Source of the DNA: Orrella marina
Lineage (GTDB): Bacteria; Pseudomonadota; Gammaproteobacteria; Burkholderiales; Burkholderiaceae_B
Direction of reading: 5' to 3'
Length of the DNA: 64,000 nucleotides
Assembly: GCF_003058465.1 (NCBI RefSeq)
Contig: NZ_CP028901.1
Coordinates: 1,922,001 to 1,986,000, forward strand
Position 1 is the stretch's first letter; each line of letters opens with the position of its first letter. The translations under genes and the position numbers were made by a program. The notes under the pieces are model-generated. The model had not been told where the DNA came from. It saw nothing but the letters and a program-made list of their open reading frames with translations, and did not search any database. Shown here in pieces: positions 18,475 to 27,334 of the stretch.

Positions 18475-18490
18475 TGGCACAACAATTGCT
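18475..18490 (+). promoter_or_regulatory. Sigma-54 promoter
   Basis: TGGCAC-aacaa-TTGCT has the -24 GG and -12 GC elements ten bases apart, matching the RpoN consensus. It lies about 110 bases upstream of the flavin reductase start and downstream of a repeat cluster. Confidence 0.75.
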
Positions 18491-18599
18491 TATACCCTCC
18501 TGAAACAACAAAAACTCAAGAGACAACCGAGTTCCGACGAACTTCAGGCCGTCCAGAGGTGTGCACCAGATGCGCGCCAGATAACAGGAGACAAACAGC

Positions 18600-19112
18600 A
18601 TGACGATCACTTCGCCTGGCCTCAAGGAGGCTATGCGCAACGTTCCCTCAACCGTTGCTTTGATCACCAGTCGTGATCAGGATGGCAAGCCCCATGGCAT
18701 GGCCGCATCCGCTGTGATTTCGGTATCGGTTGACCCACCTTCGGTTCTTGTAGCCGTCAATCAGACCGCCGGAATATTTCCGGTCGTCAGAAGCACAGGC
18801 CGGATCTGTATCAACTTTCTGGGCAAGCATCAGGAACATCTCATTGAGCCCTTCTCCCGCTCAGACATGCGCGAGCACCGCTTTGCGTTTGAAGACTGGT
18901 CCGATGCCCACCACGCCAGCACTGATCGTCTGCCTTGGCTGCCCGGGGCGCGCGCTGTCGTTTTTGGCGAGATCGATCACGAGGTTCCGTACGGGTCGCA
19001 TTCGCTTTTCATTGCCAAAGTCAGTCGGGTGTGCCTACCCTCTACGGAAACCACTGAAAGGTCTCCTCTCGTGTGGATAGGCGGCAAAAGCGCTTCGCTT
19101 AGCTATGCCTGA
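18600..19112 (+). CDS. Flavin reductase-domain protein (reductase partner)
   Basis: This 170-residue protein has the flavin-reductase-like split barrel: it begins LKEAMRNVPSTVALITSRD, followed by GMAASAVISVSVDPPSVLVAVN, the usual FMN/FAD-contact region. It should supply reduced flavin to a monooxygenase. The next gene, 80 bases on, is a luciferase-like monooxygenase, so the pair looks like a two-component flavin monooxygenase. AGGAG precedes the start. Expression is probably driven by the sigma-54 promoter at 18475. Confidence 0.88.
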   Translation: MTITSPGLKEAMRNVPSTVALITSRDQDGKPHGMAASAVISVSVDPPSVLVAVNQTAGIFPVVRSTGRICINFLGKHQEHLIEPFSRSDMREHRFAFEDWSDAHHASTDRLPWLPGARAVVFGEIDHEVPYGSHSLFIAKVSRVCLPSTETTERSPLVWIGGKSASLSYA

Positions 19113-19192
19113 CCCGAAACCCGTTTCAACCTGGCAGACTCGTACACGCCAGTCTGCCAGTCTTTACCAAGCCACACAAGGAGACAATCAAC

Positions 19193-20287
19193 ATGAAGCT
19201 TGGAATGTTTGCCATGCCTTTGCATCCACCGTCACGCTCGATAGCCGAGACACTGGCCGAAGACGCAGACAAGGTGATTTACGCTGATCAGTTAGGTTTC
19301 GAAGAGTTCTGGGTCGGAGAGCACATGTCGTGCACAACTGAGCCGATTTCAGCCCCGCTCATGTTTTTGGCATCACTGATCCACAGAACCAGGCAAATTA
19401 AATTTGGCACTGGCGTGATTGCGCTTCCAAACCACCACCCGGCAGTTGTCGCGGCAGAGGTGGCACTCTTCGACCACCTGAGCCATGGGCGACTGATGTT
19501 CGGTATCGGGCCCGGCGGCCTGGCAAGCGATATGGAGCTGTTTGACGTACTGGACGGTGAGTATCGCAACGAACGCATGATGGAATCAATCGACACCATT
19601 TTGCAACTCTGGAGTCAGGATCCTCCTTACAACATTCCCGGCAAACACTGGAACCTGACCCTCAAGGACATGGTTATTCCAGAGTTGGGCGTTGGCTATG
19701 TTGCCAAACCATACCAAAAGCCACACCCCGAAATCACTATGACAGCCATGTCGCCCTATTCAGGTAGCGTCAAGACAGCTGCCATGAGAGGTTTCGGTCC
19801 GATGAGTGCAAACTTCTGTCCGGAGTGGATCATCAAGAGTCACTGGCAGAAGTATCAGGAAGGTTGCGAAGAAGTGGGCCGCAAGCCTACTGGAGAAGAC
19901 TGGCGGGTGTCTCGCAATATCGTCATCGCACCCACAGATACCGAGGCACGAGACCGCGTCATGAACCCACAAGGAAGTAACTACTACTACTTTGATTACC
20001 TGTGGCAAGTACTCAAGGCAGCCAACTACACTGCAGTCATGAAGAGTGACCCTAAACAGTCAGATGACTCAGTGACAGTGGAAGGTCTGATGGAAAGCAT
20101 GGTGATCTACGGCTCACCCAAGACCGTCGCCGAAAAGCTCGTTGCACTCCGGGAGTATGCCGGCCCTTTCCATGGCCTGCTCATGGCATCCATGGATGGC
20201 TCGGGTCCGAACCGGGCCTGGGAATGGGAGACCATGTCCAGACTGATTTCGGAAGTCATGCCGCTTGTACGCAAGTCACTCGGGTGA
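19193..20287 (+). CDS. Luciferase-like (LLM) flavin-dependent monooxygenase
   Basis: The 364-residue protein is a bacterial luciferase-like TIM-barrel oxidoreductase of the limonene/alkanal monooxygenase type. It starts KLGMFAMPLHPPSR; EEFWVGEHM and FGIGPGGLASD are family core segments. It should use reduced flavin from the preceding reductase and oxygen to oxidise an organic substrate that I cannot identify. AAGGAG precedes the start. The TGA stop at 20285-20287 coincides with the inferred right-end tetranucleotide of a decayed IS605-type element, so the true C terminus may have been clipped slightly. Its length is near the family norm. Confidence 0.88.
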   Translation: MKLGMFAMPLHPPSRSIAETLAEDADKVIYADQLGFEEFWVGEHMSCTTEPISAPLMFLASLIHRTRQIKFGTGVIALPNHHPAVVAAEVALFDHLSHGRLMFGIGPGGLASDMELFDVLDGEYRNERMMESIDTILQLWSQDPPYNIPGKHWNLTLKDMVIPELGVGYVAKPYQKPHPEITMTAMSPYSGSVKTAAMRGFGPMSANFCPEWIIKSHWQKYQEGCEEVGRKPTGEDWRVSRNIVIAPTDTEARDRVMNPQGSNYYYFDYLWQVLKAANYTAVMKSDPKQSDDSVTVEGLMESMVIYGSPKTVAEKLVALREYAGPFHGLLMASMDGSGPNRAWEWETMSRLISEVMPLVRKSLG

Positions 20288-20395
20288 CGGCTCCTCACGC
20301 CTGAGGGCGGAGGCTTCCCACTTCAACGGCGGTTGCGGGCACGCCAGGTGCTCGACTGACACCGCCTCCATGGGCTGAGACCGACAGTCCTTAGG
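20287..20395 (-). ncRNA. Candidate omega RNA / right end of an IS200/IS605-type element
   Basis: Downstream of the tnpB stop on the minus strand is a structured GC-rich tract ending GAAGCCTCCGCCC, a hairpin, GGAGCCGTCAC. This resembles IS605-family right ends, where the TnpB guide RNA scaffold ends in a stem-loop followed by a TCAC/TCAA cleavage tetranucleotide. Recognition is by pattern only. The adjoining tnpB is broken, so the RNA would now lack its partner here. Confidence 0.5.
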
Positions 20396-20816
20396 CCTTG
20401 AGTTTCAGAATCCCTTGCCGCCGGATGTTCTCGGCGGCATTTTCGTCACGATCATGTAGCGACCCGCAAGCGGCGCAGAGCCAGGTGCGATCAGAGAGTG
20501 TCAACCCTTGCTGTATTGCACCGCAATCACTGCATGTTCTGGTCGACGCGAACCAGCGGTCGATCTTCACTAGATTACCCCCGTGCCGTTTCAGTTTGTA
20601 GTCGATCTTGAGTAATAAACCGCCCAAGCCAACATCGGCAATGGCGCGCGAAAGGCGCCGGTTCTTCATCATGCCTTTGACGTTCAGCGTCTCGGCGGCG
20701 ACAGCCACCCGTTTCCGATCTTTGGCGATGTTCGCGCCAAAGAAGTCCCGCAGCCGATACGCCTTGCCGTGGTCGGCTGCTTTCGCGGCTTCAAAGGGTC
20801 GTTTCGCCTCTGGAAT
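20391..20816 (-). pseudogene. tnpB: TnpB (IS200/IS605 OrfB) C-terminal remnant
   Basis: The open frame covers only the C-terminal third of a TnpB RNA-guided nuclease. It retains ETLNVKGMMKNRRLSR (RuvC Glu region), KIDRWFASTRTCSDCG with CAACGSLHDRDENAA (four-Cys zinc finger and the final RuvC Asp). The frame is closed by a TGA at 20817, and the N-terminal two thirds are not found upstream, so it cannot make an active nuclease. No tnpA transposase is near. It marks a past insertion between the LLM gene and the sigma-54 activator. Confidence 0.82.
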
Positions 20817-20986
20817 TCATCCGGCAGTATGTCGAGCAACAGAAAACACCGGATTAAACCCAAGGACGCCCTTGGCGTGCGCGCCTTGTATCCCCGCCCA
20901 ATCGGGTCACCTCCGGCTAAAGGACCCTGCGCGTCCAGGCCCGATTGGAGCGAGGGTTTACGGCGAACTGGCTAAACCACTGGTGA

Positions 20987-21022
20987 GTGTGCTGCCGGGG
21001 ATTCACTCCCCCGGCAGCACAC
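20987..21022. repeat. GC-rich stem-loop in the stretch before the activator gene
   Basis: Perfect 14-bp arms (20987-21000, 21009-21022) enclose ATTCACTC. The surrounding 20820-21190 stretch has no gene I recognise. The hairpin could be a terminator, a left-end structure of the decayed IS, or part of the activator gene leader. Confidence 0.5.
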
Positions 21023-21191
21023 CACATCAGGACGCCCCCCTGGACCGGGTACACTGAACTGCACCAGAACCACTTCGTCGCAGACGTCACCGTCATGGAC
21101 CGATTTACCGAAGCCACCTCAAAACTCGAGTTCAACCAGCTTTTGTGAATATACTGAAGTGAAACACATCAAGACTGTGGAGATTGGGTCT

Positions 21192-23162
21192 ATGAGCATT
21201 CACCTCCGGTCACAGGGGCTTGCCAGTTTTCCGGATACCGAAACACTTATTCGTGACTCCTGGCATCGCTGTTACGAACACTACCGGCTTGAGCCGGACA
21301 GAATCCCCGAGCCTGACGTGCTGACACAGGCGGAGTTCGGTGTTGTTCGTGCTCCAACTGACGAGCTTGCCGCACTTGCTCAAGGAGAGCTAGACAGAAT
21401 GATGCGCCAACTCGGGGATCACGTTCATTTGCTGATGCTGGCTGATCCACAAGGCACGCTGATGGACTTGCGGGTAGACCCGCAGTTTGAGACAGACTGC
21501 AGAGCGGCCCTGATCACGCCTGGTGCGCAGTTCACGGAACAATCTCAGGGAACCAATGGCATCGGTCTGTGCCTGAAAACCAGATCATCGGTATCTGTCG
21601 TCATGGGCGAGCACTTTGCCCACCGGCTCAGCGGTCTGTCCTGTACAGTCGCGCCTATCTTCGGGCAGAGGGGCGAGCTTGCTGCAGTCCTGAATGTGAC
21701 ATCACTTCGGCCCTCCAGTAAATCCTTGCACCAGATCGCGCGAACCATCGTCGAAAGCTCTGCCAAGCGAATCGAGAATCGCAGTTTCGACTTGCGCTGT
21801 GCTGGAAAAATCGTGCTCAAGCTGTCAACCAGTGGAGACTTCTGTGATCCGGCAGGCGAGGCCAGAATAGCGCTCGATGAGAATGCCAGACTGATCGATG
21901 CCACGCCCTCAGCGCTAAAGATGCTTGGCGCAACTGATGAGATCTACGGACAGCGAATCGACGGATTCAGAGACCTCGACTCCCTCATCCAGGCTCTCGA
22001 CAACAGCCGCCCTGTCATTCACCTGCCATCCGGTGCATACAACATTCAGCTTGCCTCAACCTCGAGCCGTGAGGTACGCAAGGACCTGCGTAGCTCCTCT
22101 CGTAAAACCCGATCCGGCCCCCGCTATCGCTTTGAGAGCGATCACGACTCTCCAAACACCCCTCCTCGTGCAAGAGGTGCTCAGTCTACCCGTCCTGCAA
22201 TCTGCCTTGAAGACATCGCCGGCACCGACGAAGCAACGATCAAGGAAATACATATCGCCAGGCGTCTGTACGAACGCGGCTTGCCAATTCTTTTGCAAGG
22301 TGAAAGCGGTACCGGAAAAACGCTGCTGGCTAGAGCGCTGCACGAATCAGGTCCTAACCGGACTGGCAAGTTCGTATCGATCAATTGTGCCGCGATCCCG
22401 GCGGAGCTGATTGAAAGCGAACTGTTTGGCTACCGGGCTGGTGCGTTCACCGGCGCATCACGCAATGGTTCTCGTGGACGACTGCTAGAAGCAGATGGTG
22501 GAACCCTGTTCCTGGATGAAATAGGCGACATGCCGCTCCCTTTGCAAAGCCGGTTCCTGCAGGCGCTTTCAGAAAAGGAGTTTGTTCCGATTGGTGCAAA
22601 CGATTCAGTGAAAGTTGATTTCTGCCTTGTGGCAGCCAGCCTGAGGAACATCGACGACATGGTCCGGCAACAAGCTTTCCGGGAGGATCTTCATTATCGG
22701 ATTCGAGGTGCAACGATCAATCTGTTGCCTCTGAGGGAGAGAAGCGATCTCGATCAACTCATACAAGCCATTCTTCAGGAAACGGCAGACTCCGAGGGGA
22801 TGGGTCGGACTCATCTATCCAGCAGTGCGCGACAGGCTCTTCTCAAACACGACTGGCCCGGCAACATCCGCGAATTACAACATGTCATCCGATATGCACT
22901 CGCACTCTCAGACGGACCTGTGATTGATGCCGACTGCCTGCCGAAGAGTCTGCTTAAAACGTCTCGCAATCCTGATCACTCACAAGCTCAGTCGCAGGAT
23001 GATGCCCAACAGACCATCATTGATGCACTGCAGCAATTTGACTGGAATGTTTCACGTGCGGCGCGCTGGCTAAACATCTCACGCTCGACTCTTCACAGGC
23101 GAATCGTCAGTCTCAGGCTGCAACGCCCCGACAAATCACTCTACGAATCAACGACTCCATGA
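21192..23162 (+). CDS. AcoR-like sigma-54-dependent activator
   Basis: The 656-residue protein has the AcoR layout: an N-terminal GAF-type sensing region, a central AAA+ domain and a C-terminal Fis-type helix-turn-helix. The Walker A GESGTGKT is near residue 370, the sigma-54 loop GAFTGA near 417, and Walker B is in GTLFLDEIGD. The helix-turn-helix is WNVSRAARWLNISRSTLHRR. It should bind an inducer and activate RpoN promoters, most plausibly that at 18475. A start at 21159 (GTG) is possible, but GGAG before 21192 favours the shorter form. It is encoded within the catabolic cluster it probably controls. Confidence 0.92.
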   Translation: MSIHLRSQGLASFPDTETLIRDSWHRCYEHYRLEPDRIPEPDVLTQAEFGVVRAPTDELAALAQGELDRMMRQLGDHVHLLMLADPQGTLMDLRVDPQFETDCRAALITPGAQFTEQSQGTNGIGLCLKTRSSVSVVMGEHFAHRLSGLSCTVAPIFGQRGELAAVLNVTSLRPSSKSLHQIARTIVESSAKRIENRSFDLRCAGKIVLKLSTSGDFCDPAGEARIALDENARLIDATPSALKMLGATDEIYGQRIDGFRDLDSLIQALDNSRPVIHLPSGAYNIQLASTSSREVRKDLRSSSRKTRSGPRYRFESDHDSPNTPPRARGAQSTRPAICLEDIAGTDEATIKEIHIARRLYERGLPILLQGESGTGKTLLARALHESGPNRTGKFVSINCAAIPAELIESELFGYRAGAFTGASRNGSRGRLLEADGGTLFLDEIGDMPLPLQSRFLQALSEKEFVPIGANDSVKVDFCLVAASLRNIDDMVRQQAFREDLHYRIRGATINLLPLRERSDLDQLIQAILQETADSEGMGRTHLSSSARQALLKHDWPGNIRELQHVIRYALALSDGPVIDADCLPKSLLKTSRNPDHSQAQSQDDAQQTIIDALQQFDWNVSRAARWLNISRSTLHRRIVSLRLQRPDKSLYESTTP

Positions 23163-23255
23163 GTCGATGATTCGTTTCGAATCGGATTAAGCCATTGCGC
23201 CCTGCTCAACTACACGACCAGGGCGCTACACCATACGACTGGCATGCACAGCAAA

Positions 23256-23978
23256 TCAGCCGGCCTGACCTACCGACAACCCACCGCATACGTAGATGAC
23301 CTGGCCTGTCGTATAGCCGGCAAGCGGGTCAATCAGCATCGCAGCAATGTGCGCAATTTCTTCGGGCCTACCAACTCGCCCCAGTGGCACTGACGCCTTC
23401 AGGGCAATTGTCTGCGCCGAATCATCAGGATTCGATGCGTGGAACAGCTCTGTGCCGATCGCCCCCGGGGCTATCAGGTTCACAGTCACGTTGTAGGCCG
23501 AAAGTTCCAGCGCCCAGGTGCGCGTCATCCCGACCAGCCCCGCCTTGGTCGCGCTATACACCGTCCTGCCCACTTTACCCAGGCCAGCACGGCTACCAAT
23601 ATTGACAACCCTTCCATAATTCTGGCGTTTGAAATTCGGAATAAGTGATTTGGTCAGTATCATCGGTGCGAGCAGGTTCAGATTGACCATATCCTGCACC
23701 TGCTCTGGCGTCACACTCTCAAGCGCAGCCACATGGATCATGCCTGCGTTATTGACAAGATGAACTATGTCACGCTTGTTCGCCCAGTGATCAACTGCCT
23801 GCTGGGTGGCCTGTGCGTTCATCAGATCAACAGACTCAAACGTTTCTCCAGCCAGGGGCTCTGCACCTGGTGTGCGACTAAAGTTCAACACATCGTAGCC
23901 ATCTCTGATCAGCCGCTCGACCATTGCCCGACCAATACCACGACTGCCACCCGTTACAAGCGCCAAAGGTTTTTCCAT
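23256..23978 (-). CDS. Short-chain dehydrogenase/reductase
   Basis: This is a classical SDR of 240 residues. The nucleotide-binding TGGSRGIGRAM is at the N terminus, NNAG is in the middle, and the catalytic Tyr-Lys pair is in YSATKAG. It should use NAD(P) to interconvert an alcohol and a ketone, or a 3-hydroxyacyl and a 3-oxoacyl group. It is divergent from the cyclase-family gene and flanked by the activator, so it probably belongs to the same pathway. The substrate is not evident. Confidence 0.9.
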   Translation of the reverse strand: MEKPLALVTGGSRGIGRAMVERLIRDGYDVLNFSRTPGAEPLAGETFESVDLMNAQATQQAVDHWANKRDIVHLVNNAGMIHVAALESVTPEQVQDMVNLNLLAPMILTKSLIPNFKRQNYGRVVNIGSRAGLGKVGRTVYSATKAGLVGMTRTWALELSAYNVTVNLIAPGAIGTELFHASNPDDSAQTIALKASVPLGRVGRPEEIAHIAAMLIDPLAGYTTGQVIYVCGGLSVGQAG

Positions 23979-24108
23979 CTGATTCGTCCCCTATCAAGTT
24001 GTGCCATGATCTTACCCGCATGCGAGCACAGATCAAAAGTATTAAAAGAATGACTATAGTAAGATTCTGTGATGGTTAACCCGAATACAAAAAAACGGAG
24101 ACAGTTCA

Positions 24109-25164
24109 ATGGCACGCTGGAAGCAAAGACCAGAAGGTTCCACCTGGGGAGACTTTGGGGAAGACGATGAACTTGGCAGGCTCAATCTGCTCACACCGCA
24201 AAAAGTTCTGCAAGCGATCAAAGAAGTGCGCACCGGGCAGGTTTTCTGCTTGTCCCTGCCACTGAACATGCCCGGCGGCAATGTTCTTAACCAGCGTCGC
24301 CACCCACCCGTTCTGTCGCCGACCTTCAAAGACGGCACGCCCTACATGAACATGGAGATGGGGCGAATACAGAAAGACGCCATTGACGTCCTGTGTGATG
24401 ATCAGGTCACCCTGAGCATGCAGTATTCCACTCAGTGGGACGGCCTGAGCCATGTCGGTGCAATGTTCGACACACAGGGTGACGGAAAAATGCGCAAGGT
24501 TTTTTACAACGGATTTGAAGGCGGTGTGGACATTCTGGGTGGCGATGAGTCTTCCGGAGATGGCGGTGCGCATGAACACGCAGGATGCTGCGAAGGTGGC
24601 GGCTCAAATGCCTTACGCCTGAGCGTGGAGTCCTATGCACGCAAAGGCATGCAGGGGCGTGGTGTTCTGGTCGACCTTGCGGAGCACCTGGGAACAGGCC
24701 GCACAGTCGTGAACGCCGATATGTTGCTGAACATTCTGAACGATCAAAGAATCCAGATCGACAAGGGCGACATGCTGGTCCTGAGAACAGGCTTCTCCGA
24801 AGCCATCATCGACATGAACGGCCAACCGGATCACGCCACACTGGAGCAGACCGGAGCCGTGCTTGACGGATCAGATCCAGCGCTATTGAACTGGATCACA
24901 GAGTCTGGAATTGCCGCGATCTGCGCTGACAACTACGCTGTCGAGAACTACCCGGCACGCACATCGGGTCCAGGCCATTCTATTCTGCCTCTGCATCATC
25001 ACTGTCTGTTCAAGCTAGGCGTTCCGCTCGCGGAACTCTGGTATCTGAAAGACCTTGCACAATGGCTGCATGACAATCAGCGGCATCACTTCCTGCTCAC
25101 AGCACCTCCCCTGCGTATGCCAGGAGCCGTTGGCTCGCCTGTCACCCCCATCGCAACCGTCTGA
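24109..25164 (+). CDS. Cyclase-family metal-dependent hydrolase
   Basis: The 351-residue protein belongs to the putative cyclase family (PF04199), which includes kynurenine formamidase and metal-dependent hydrolases. It shows the variant motif TQWDGLSHVGAMFD at about residues 109-122, where the Asp and His should bind the metal, and further His residues in HSILPLHHHCLF. The central insert HEHAGCCEGGG is unusual. It opens a plus-strand group followed 24 bases later by the acyl-CoA ligase, with a CGGAGA ribosome-binding site. It may open or close a ring or hydrolyse an amide. Confidence 0.82.
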   Translation: MARWKQRPEGSTWGDFGEDDELGRLNLLTPQKVLQAIKEVRTGQVFCLSLPLNMPGGNVLNQRRHPPVLSPTFKDGTPYMNMEMGRIQKDAIDVLCDDQVTLSMQYSTQWDGLSHVGAMFDTQGDGKMRKVFYNGFEGGVDILGGDESSGDGGAHEHAGCCEGGGSNALRLSVESYARKGMQGRGVLVDLAEHLGTGRTVVNADMLLNILNDQRIQIDKGDMLVLRTGFSEAIIDMNGQPDHATLEQTGAVLDGSDPALLNWITESGIAAICADNYAVENYPARTSGPGHSILPLHHHCLFKLGVPLAELWYLKDLAQWLHDNQRHHFLLTAPPLRMPGAVGSPVTPIATV

Positions 25165-25188
25165 CACACTCCTTTACGACGAGCACCT

Positions 25189-26745
25189 ATGCATAGCACG
25201 CTATCTGAACGCCTGACCTATCTCTCGACCCAGTTTGGCAACTTGCCTGCCATCATAGAACCGGATCGTCAGATCTCTTTTGCAACACTGAACAGGCATA
25301 GCCGCAACCTTGCAGGTCACTTTGCTCAGCTCGGGTTCAAGGCAGGCGATCGGGTAGCGCTATGGCTGCCCAACTGCATCGAGTGGGTGGAATGCCTGCT
25401 GGCGTGTGCTCGTCTCGGTGTCACAGTCATTTCGGTGAACACACGCTTTCGAAGTCACGAGGTACAGGATGTCATCGAGCGAGGCAAGACCCGATGGCTG
25501 ATTTACTGGCCAGAATTCAAAGGAATCGGATTCAAGGGCATTCTTGATGACATTGACCCGCTAGTGACGGAATCCCTGAGAGCGAGCCTGACACTGGACA
25601 AGATTCAGGTGCTGGCTGAAACGGACTGTGAACCACCGCTCGAGCATGGTGACCACGGTGCCATCACGTTTACCACTTCAGGTACAACATCCCTGCCGAA
25701 GTTCGTTCTCCACACGCAGAGTGGGCTGATCTGCCACGCAGATGCAATTGCAGGCGCGTTTCAATATGATGACTCAACCCGCATCCTGGCGAGTGCGCCT
25801 TTTTGCGGGACATTCGGTTTCTCCACGCTGTCGGGTGCGTTGCTGACCGGACGCCCCGTCATCTGCGAGCCGGTATCTAACCCTGTGAGCCTGCTTAATC
25901 TGATCCGTCAGCACAAAATCACCCACACCTTCGCAAACAACTCGCTGATCCAGCAAATCATGGAAGAATCAGACAATCGGGAAGACTTCCGGACTTGCCG
26001 TCTCTTCGGATTCGCCGCGTTCGCGCCAGCATTGGGCGAGTTGTTTGACATGGCGCTCAAGAACGCCCTGCCCCTCACAGGCTTGTATGGATCAAGTGAG
26101 CTTCAGGCGCTCCTGGCTGCGCAGCCGACTGACCCCACACAAGGCGATCTCAGCGTACTTCACCAGCCGGGTGGTCTGCTGGTGCATCCCAACGCGCGCG
26201 TCAGAACCCGGGATCCTGAAACTGGGCATTTGCTGCCGCTAGGGCAATCTGGAGAGCTCGAAATCCTGAGCCCTTCTCACATGTCAGCCTACCTTGATCA
26301 GCCAGAGGAGACGCACAAGGCATTCACAGAGGATGGATACTTCAAGACAGGCGATCTGGGCTGGTGCGTCAGTGACCGACAGTTCGTGTTTCAGGCAAGA
26401 ATGGGGGACTCGCTCAGACTTGGCGGATTTCTTGTGAATCCGGCAGAGATCGAACAGGCGGTCGAAGAACTCCCCGGGGTTCTGGCTGCACAGATAGTTG
26501 GCGCCCAGAAAGGAGACAAGCTGGTTCCCGTCGCATTTGTGCTCACGACTCCCGGGTTTGTGGCCATCCCGGACGAGTGGGTTTCATTGTGCAAGCGCAG
26601 ACTGGCCGGATTCAAGGTGCCCGTGCACTTCGAGGTGCTTGAGGATTTCCCGACTGTGCAAAGCGCCAACTCCACCAAAATCCAGAAGCATCGACTGCGA
26701 GAGATGGCCCAGGCGATTCTGGATGGGCAGTTTGCAGACTCCTGA
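25189..26745 (+). CDS. AMP-dependent acyl-CoA ligase
   Basis: The 518-residue class I adenylate-forming enzyme has the P-loop FTTSGTTSLPK, the core GLYGSSELQAL, the hinge YFKTGDLG and a C-terminal lysine in NSTKIQKHR. It should activate a carboxylic acid to its CoA thioester. It is downstream of the cyclase-family gene (24 bases) and upstream, across 589 bp, of the dehydrogenase and ThDP enzyme. The acid is unknown; the neighbours suggest the product of ring opening or of the flavin monooxygenase. Confidence 0.88.
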   Translation: MHSTLSERLTYLSTQFGNLPAIIEPDRQISFATLNRHSRNLAGHFAQLGFKAGDRVALWLPNCIEWVECLLACARLGVTVISVNTRFRSHEVQDVIERGKTRWLIYWPEFKGIGFKGILDDIDPLVTESLRASLTLDKIQVLAETDCEPPLEHGDHGAITFTTSGTTSLPKFVLHTQSGLICHADAIAGAFQYDDSTRILASAPFCGTFGFSTLSGALLTGRPVICEPVSNPVSLLNLIRQHKITHTFANNSLIQQIMEESDNREDFRTCRLFGFAAFAPALGELFDMALKNALPLTGLYGSSELQALLAAQPTDPTQGDLSVLHQPGGLLVHPNARVRTRDPETGHLLPLGQSGELEILSPSHMSAYLDQPEETHKAFTEDGYFKTGDLGWCVSDRQFVFQARMGDSLRLGGFLVNPAEIEQAVEELPGVLAAQIVGAQKGDKLVPVAFVLTTPGFVAIPDEWVSLCKRRLAGFKVPVHFEVLEDFPTVQSANSTKIQKHRLREMAQAILDGQFADS

Positions 26746-27334
26746 CGTCCTTTGCATCTAATCGAACAAGGATTCTTGTGCATGGTGTTCAATGCCCCCG
26801 AGCGACGGATTTTTTACGCAGTATGGACGTCACTATCATGAATAGCACTGCGGTCAGGACTTTGCCCTTCTCTTGCTTCAAACCCTGCATGAGTTTTCTG
26901 CATCGAGTCGGGCAGATCGTCATAGCTCGAACAAGTTTTGAAGGAACACGACCCACACGCCCCTGCAGACGAAGGGCCAGTCGTAACCGACTTGTGGGCG
27001 AACATTTATTTGGAACAAATCTAGCCCGCATCCGGGATGTATCTGCACATGCTGGCTGTATCCTGCCACGAGGCCAGCATCGAAGCCGACGCATTGCCGT
27101 GCCCGGTGGAATTGGCGTAACACCCGGCCCTCACACCAGTCTTGTGCTGACAATCGACTCCGGTGTTCGCAACCTTCGCGTGAATGTCGGTAACCGGACA
27201 TTTCATTCCCGACGGCTTCGCAGCAGCAAGACGTTGTTCCGGCATCCATCCGTGATGCAAGAAGCTGCTGGCTGTGCTGCATTGCTCTGCGACGATCCGG
27301 ATACCATGTCGACCATGGTGCACAGGAGCACCTG
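26746..27334. other. 589-bp stretch without a recognised gene
   Basis: Both strands were read. The longest frames (185 residues on plus, 142 on minus) show no recognisable motif and have compositions typical of out-of-frame reading. The right end must hold the promoter and AGGAG site of the GntR-dehydrogenase gene. It may contain a decayed gene. Confidence 0.4.

Noticed and set aside
18308..18667. Minus-strand 119-residue frame over the sigma-54 region
   Set aside because: It overlaps the flavin reductase start and the promoter, has no ribosome-binding site and shows no family motif.
20608..21057. 149-residue plus-strand frame opposite tnpB
   Set aside because: It lies antisense to a clear TnpB remnant, and its sequence resembles no family.
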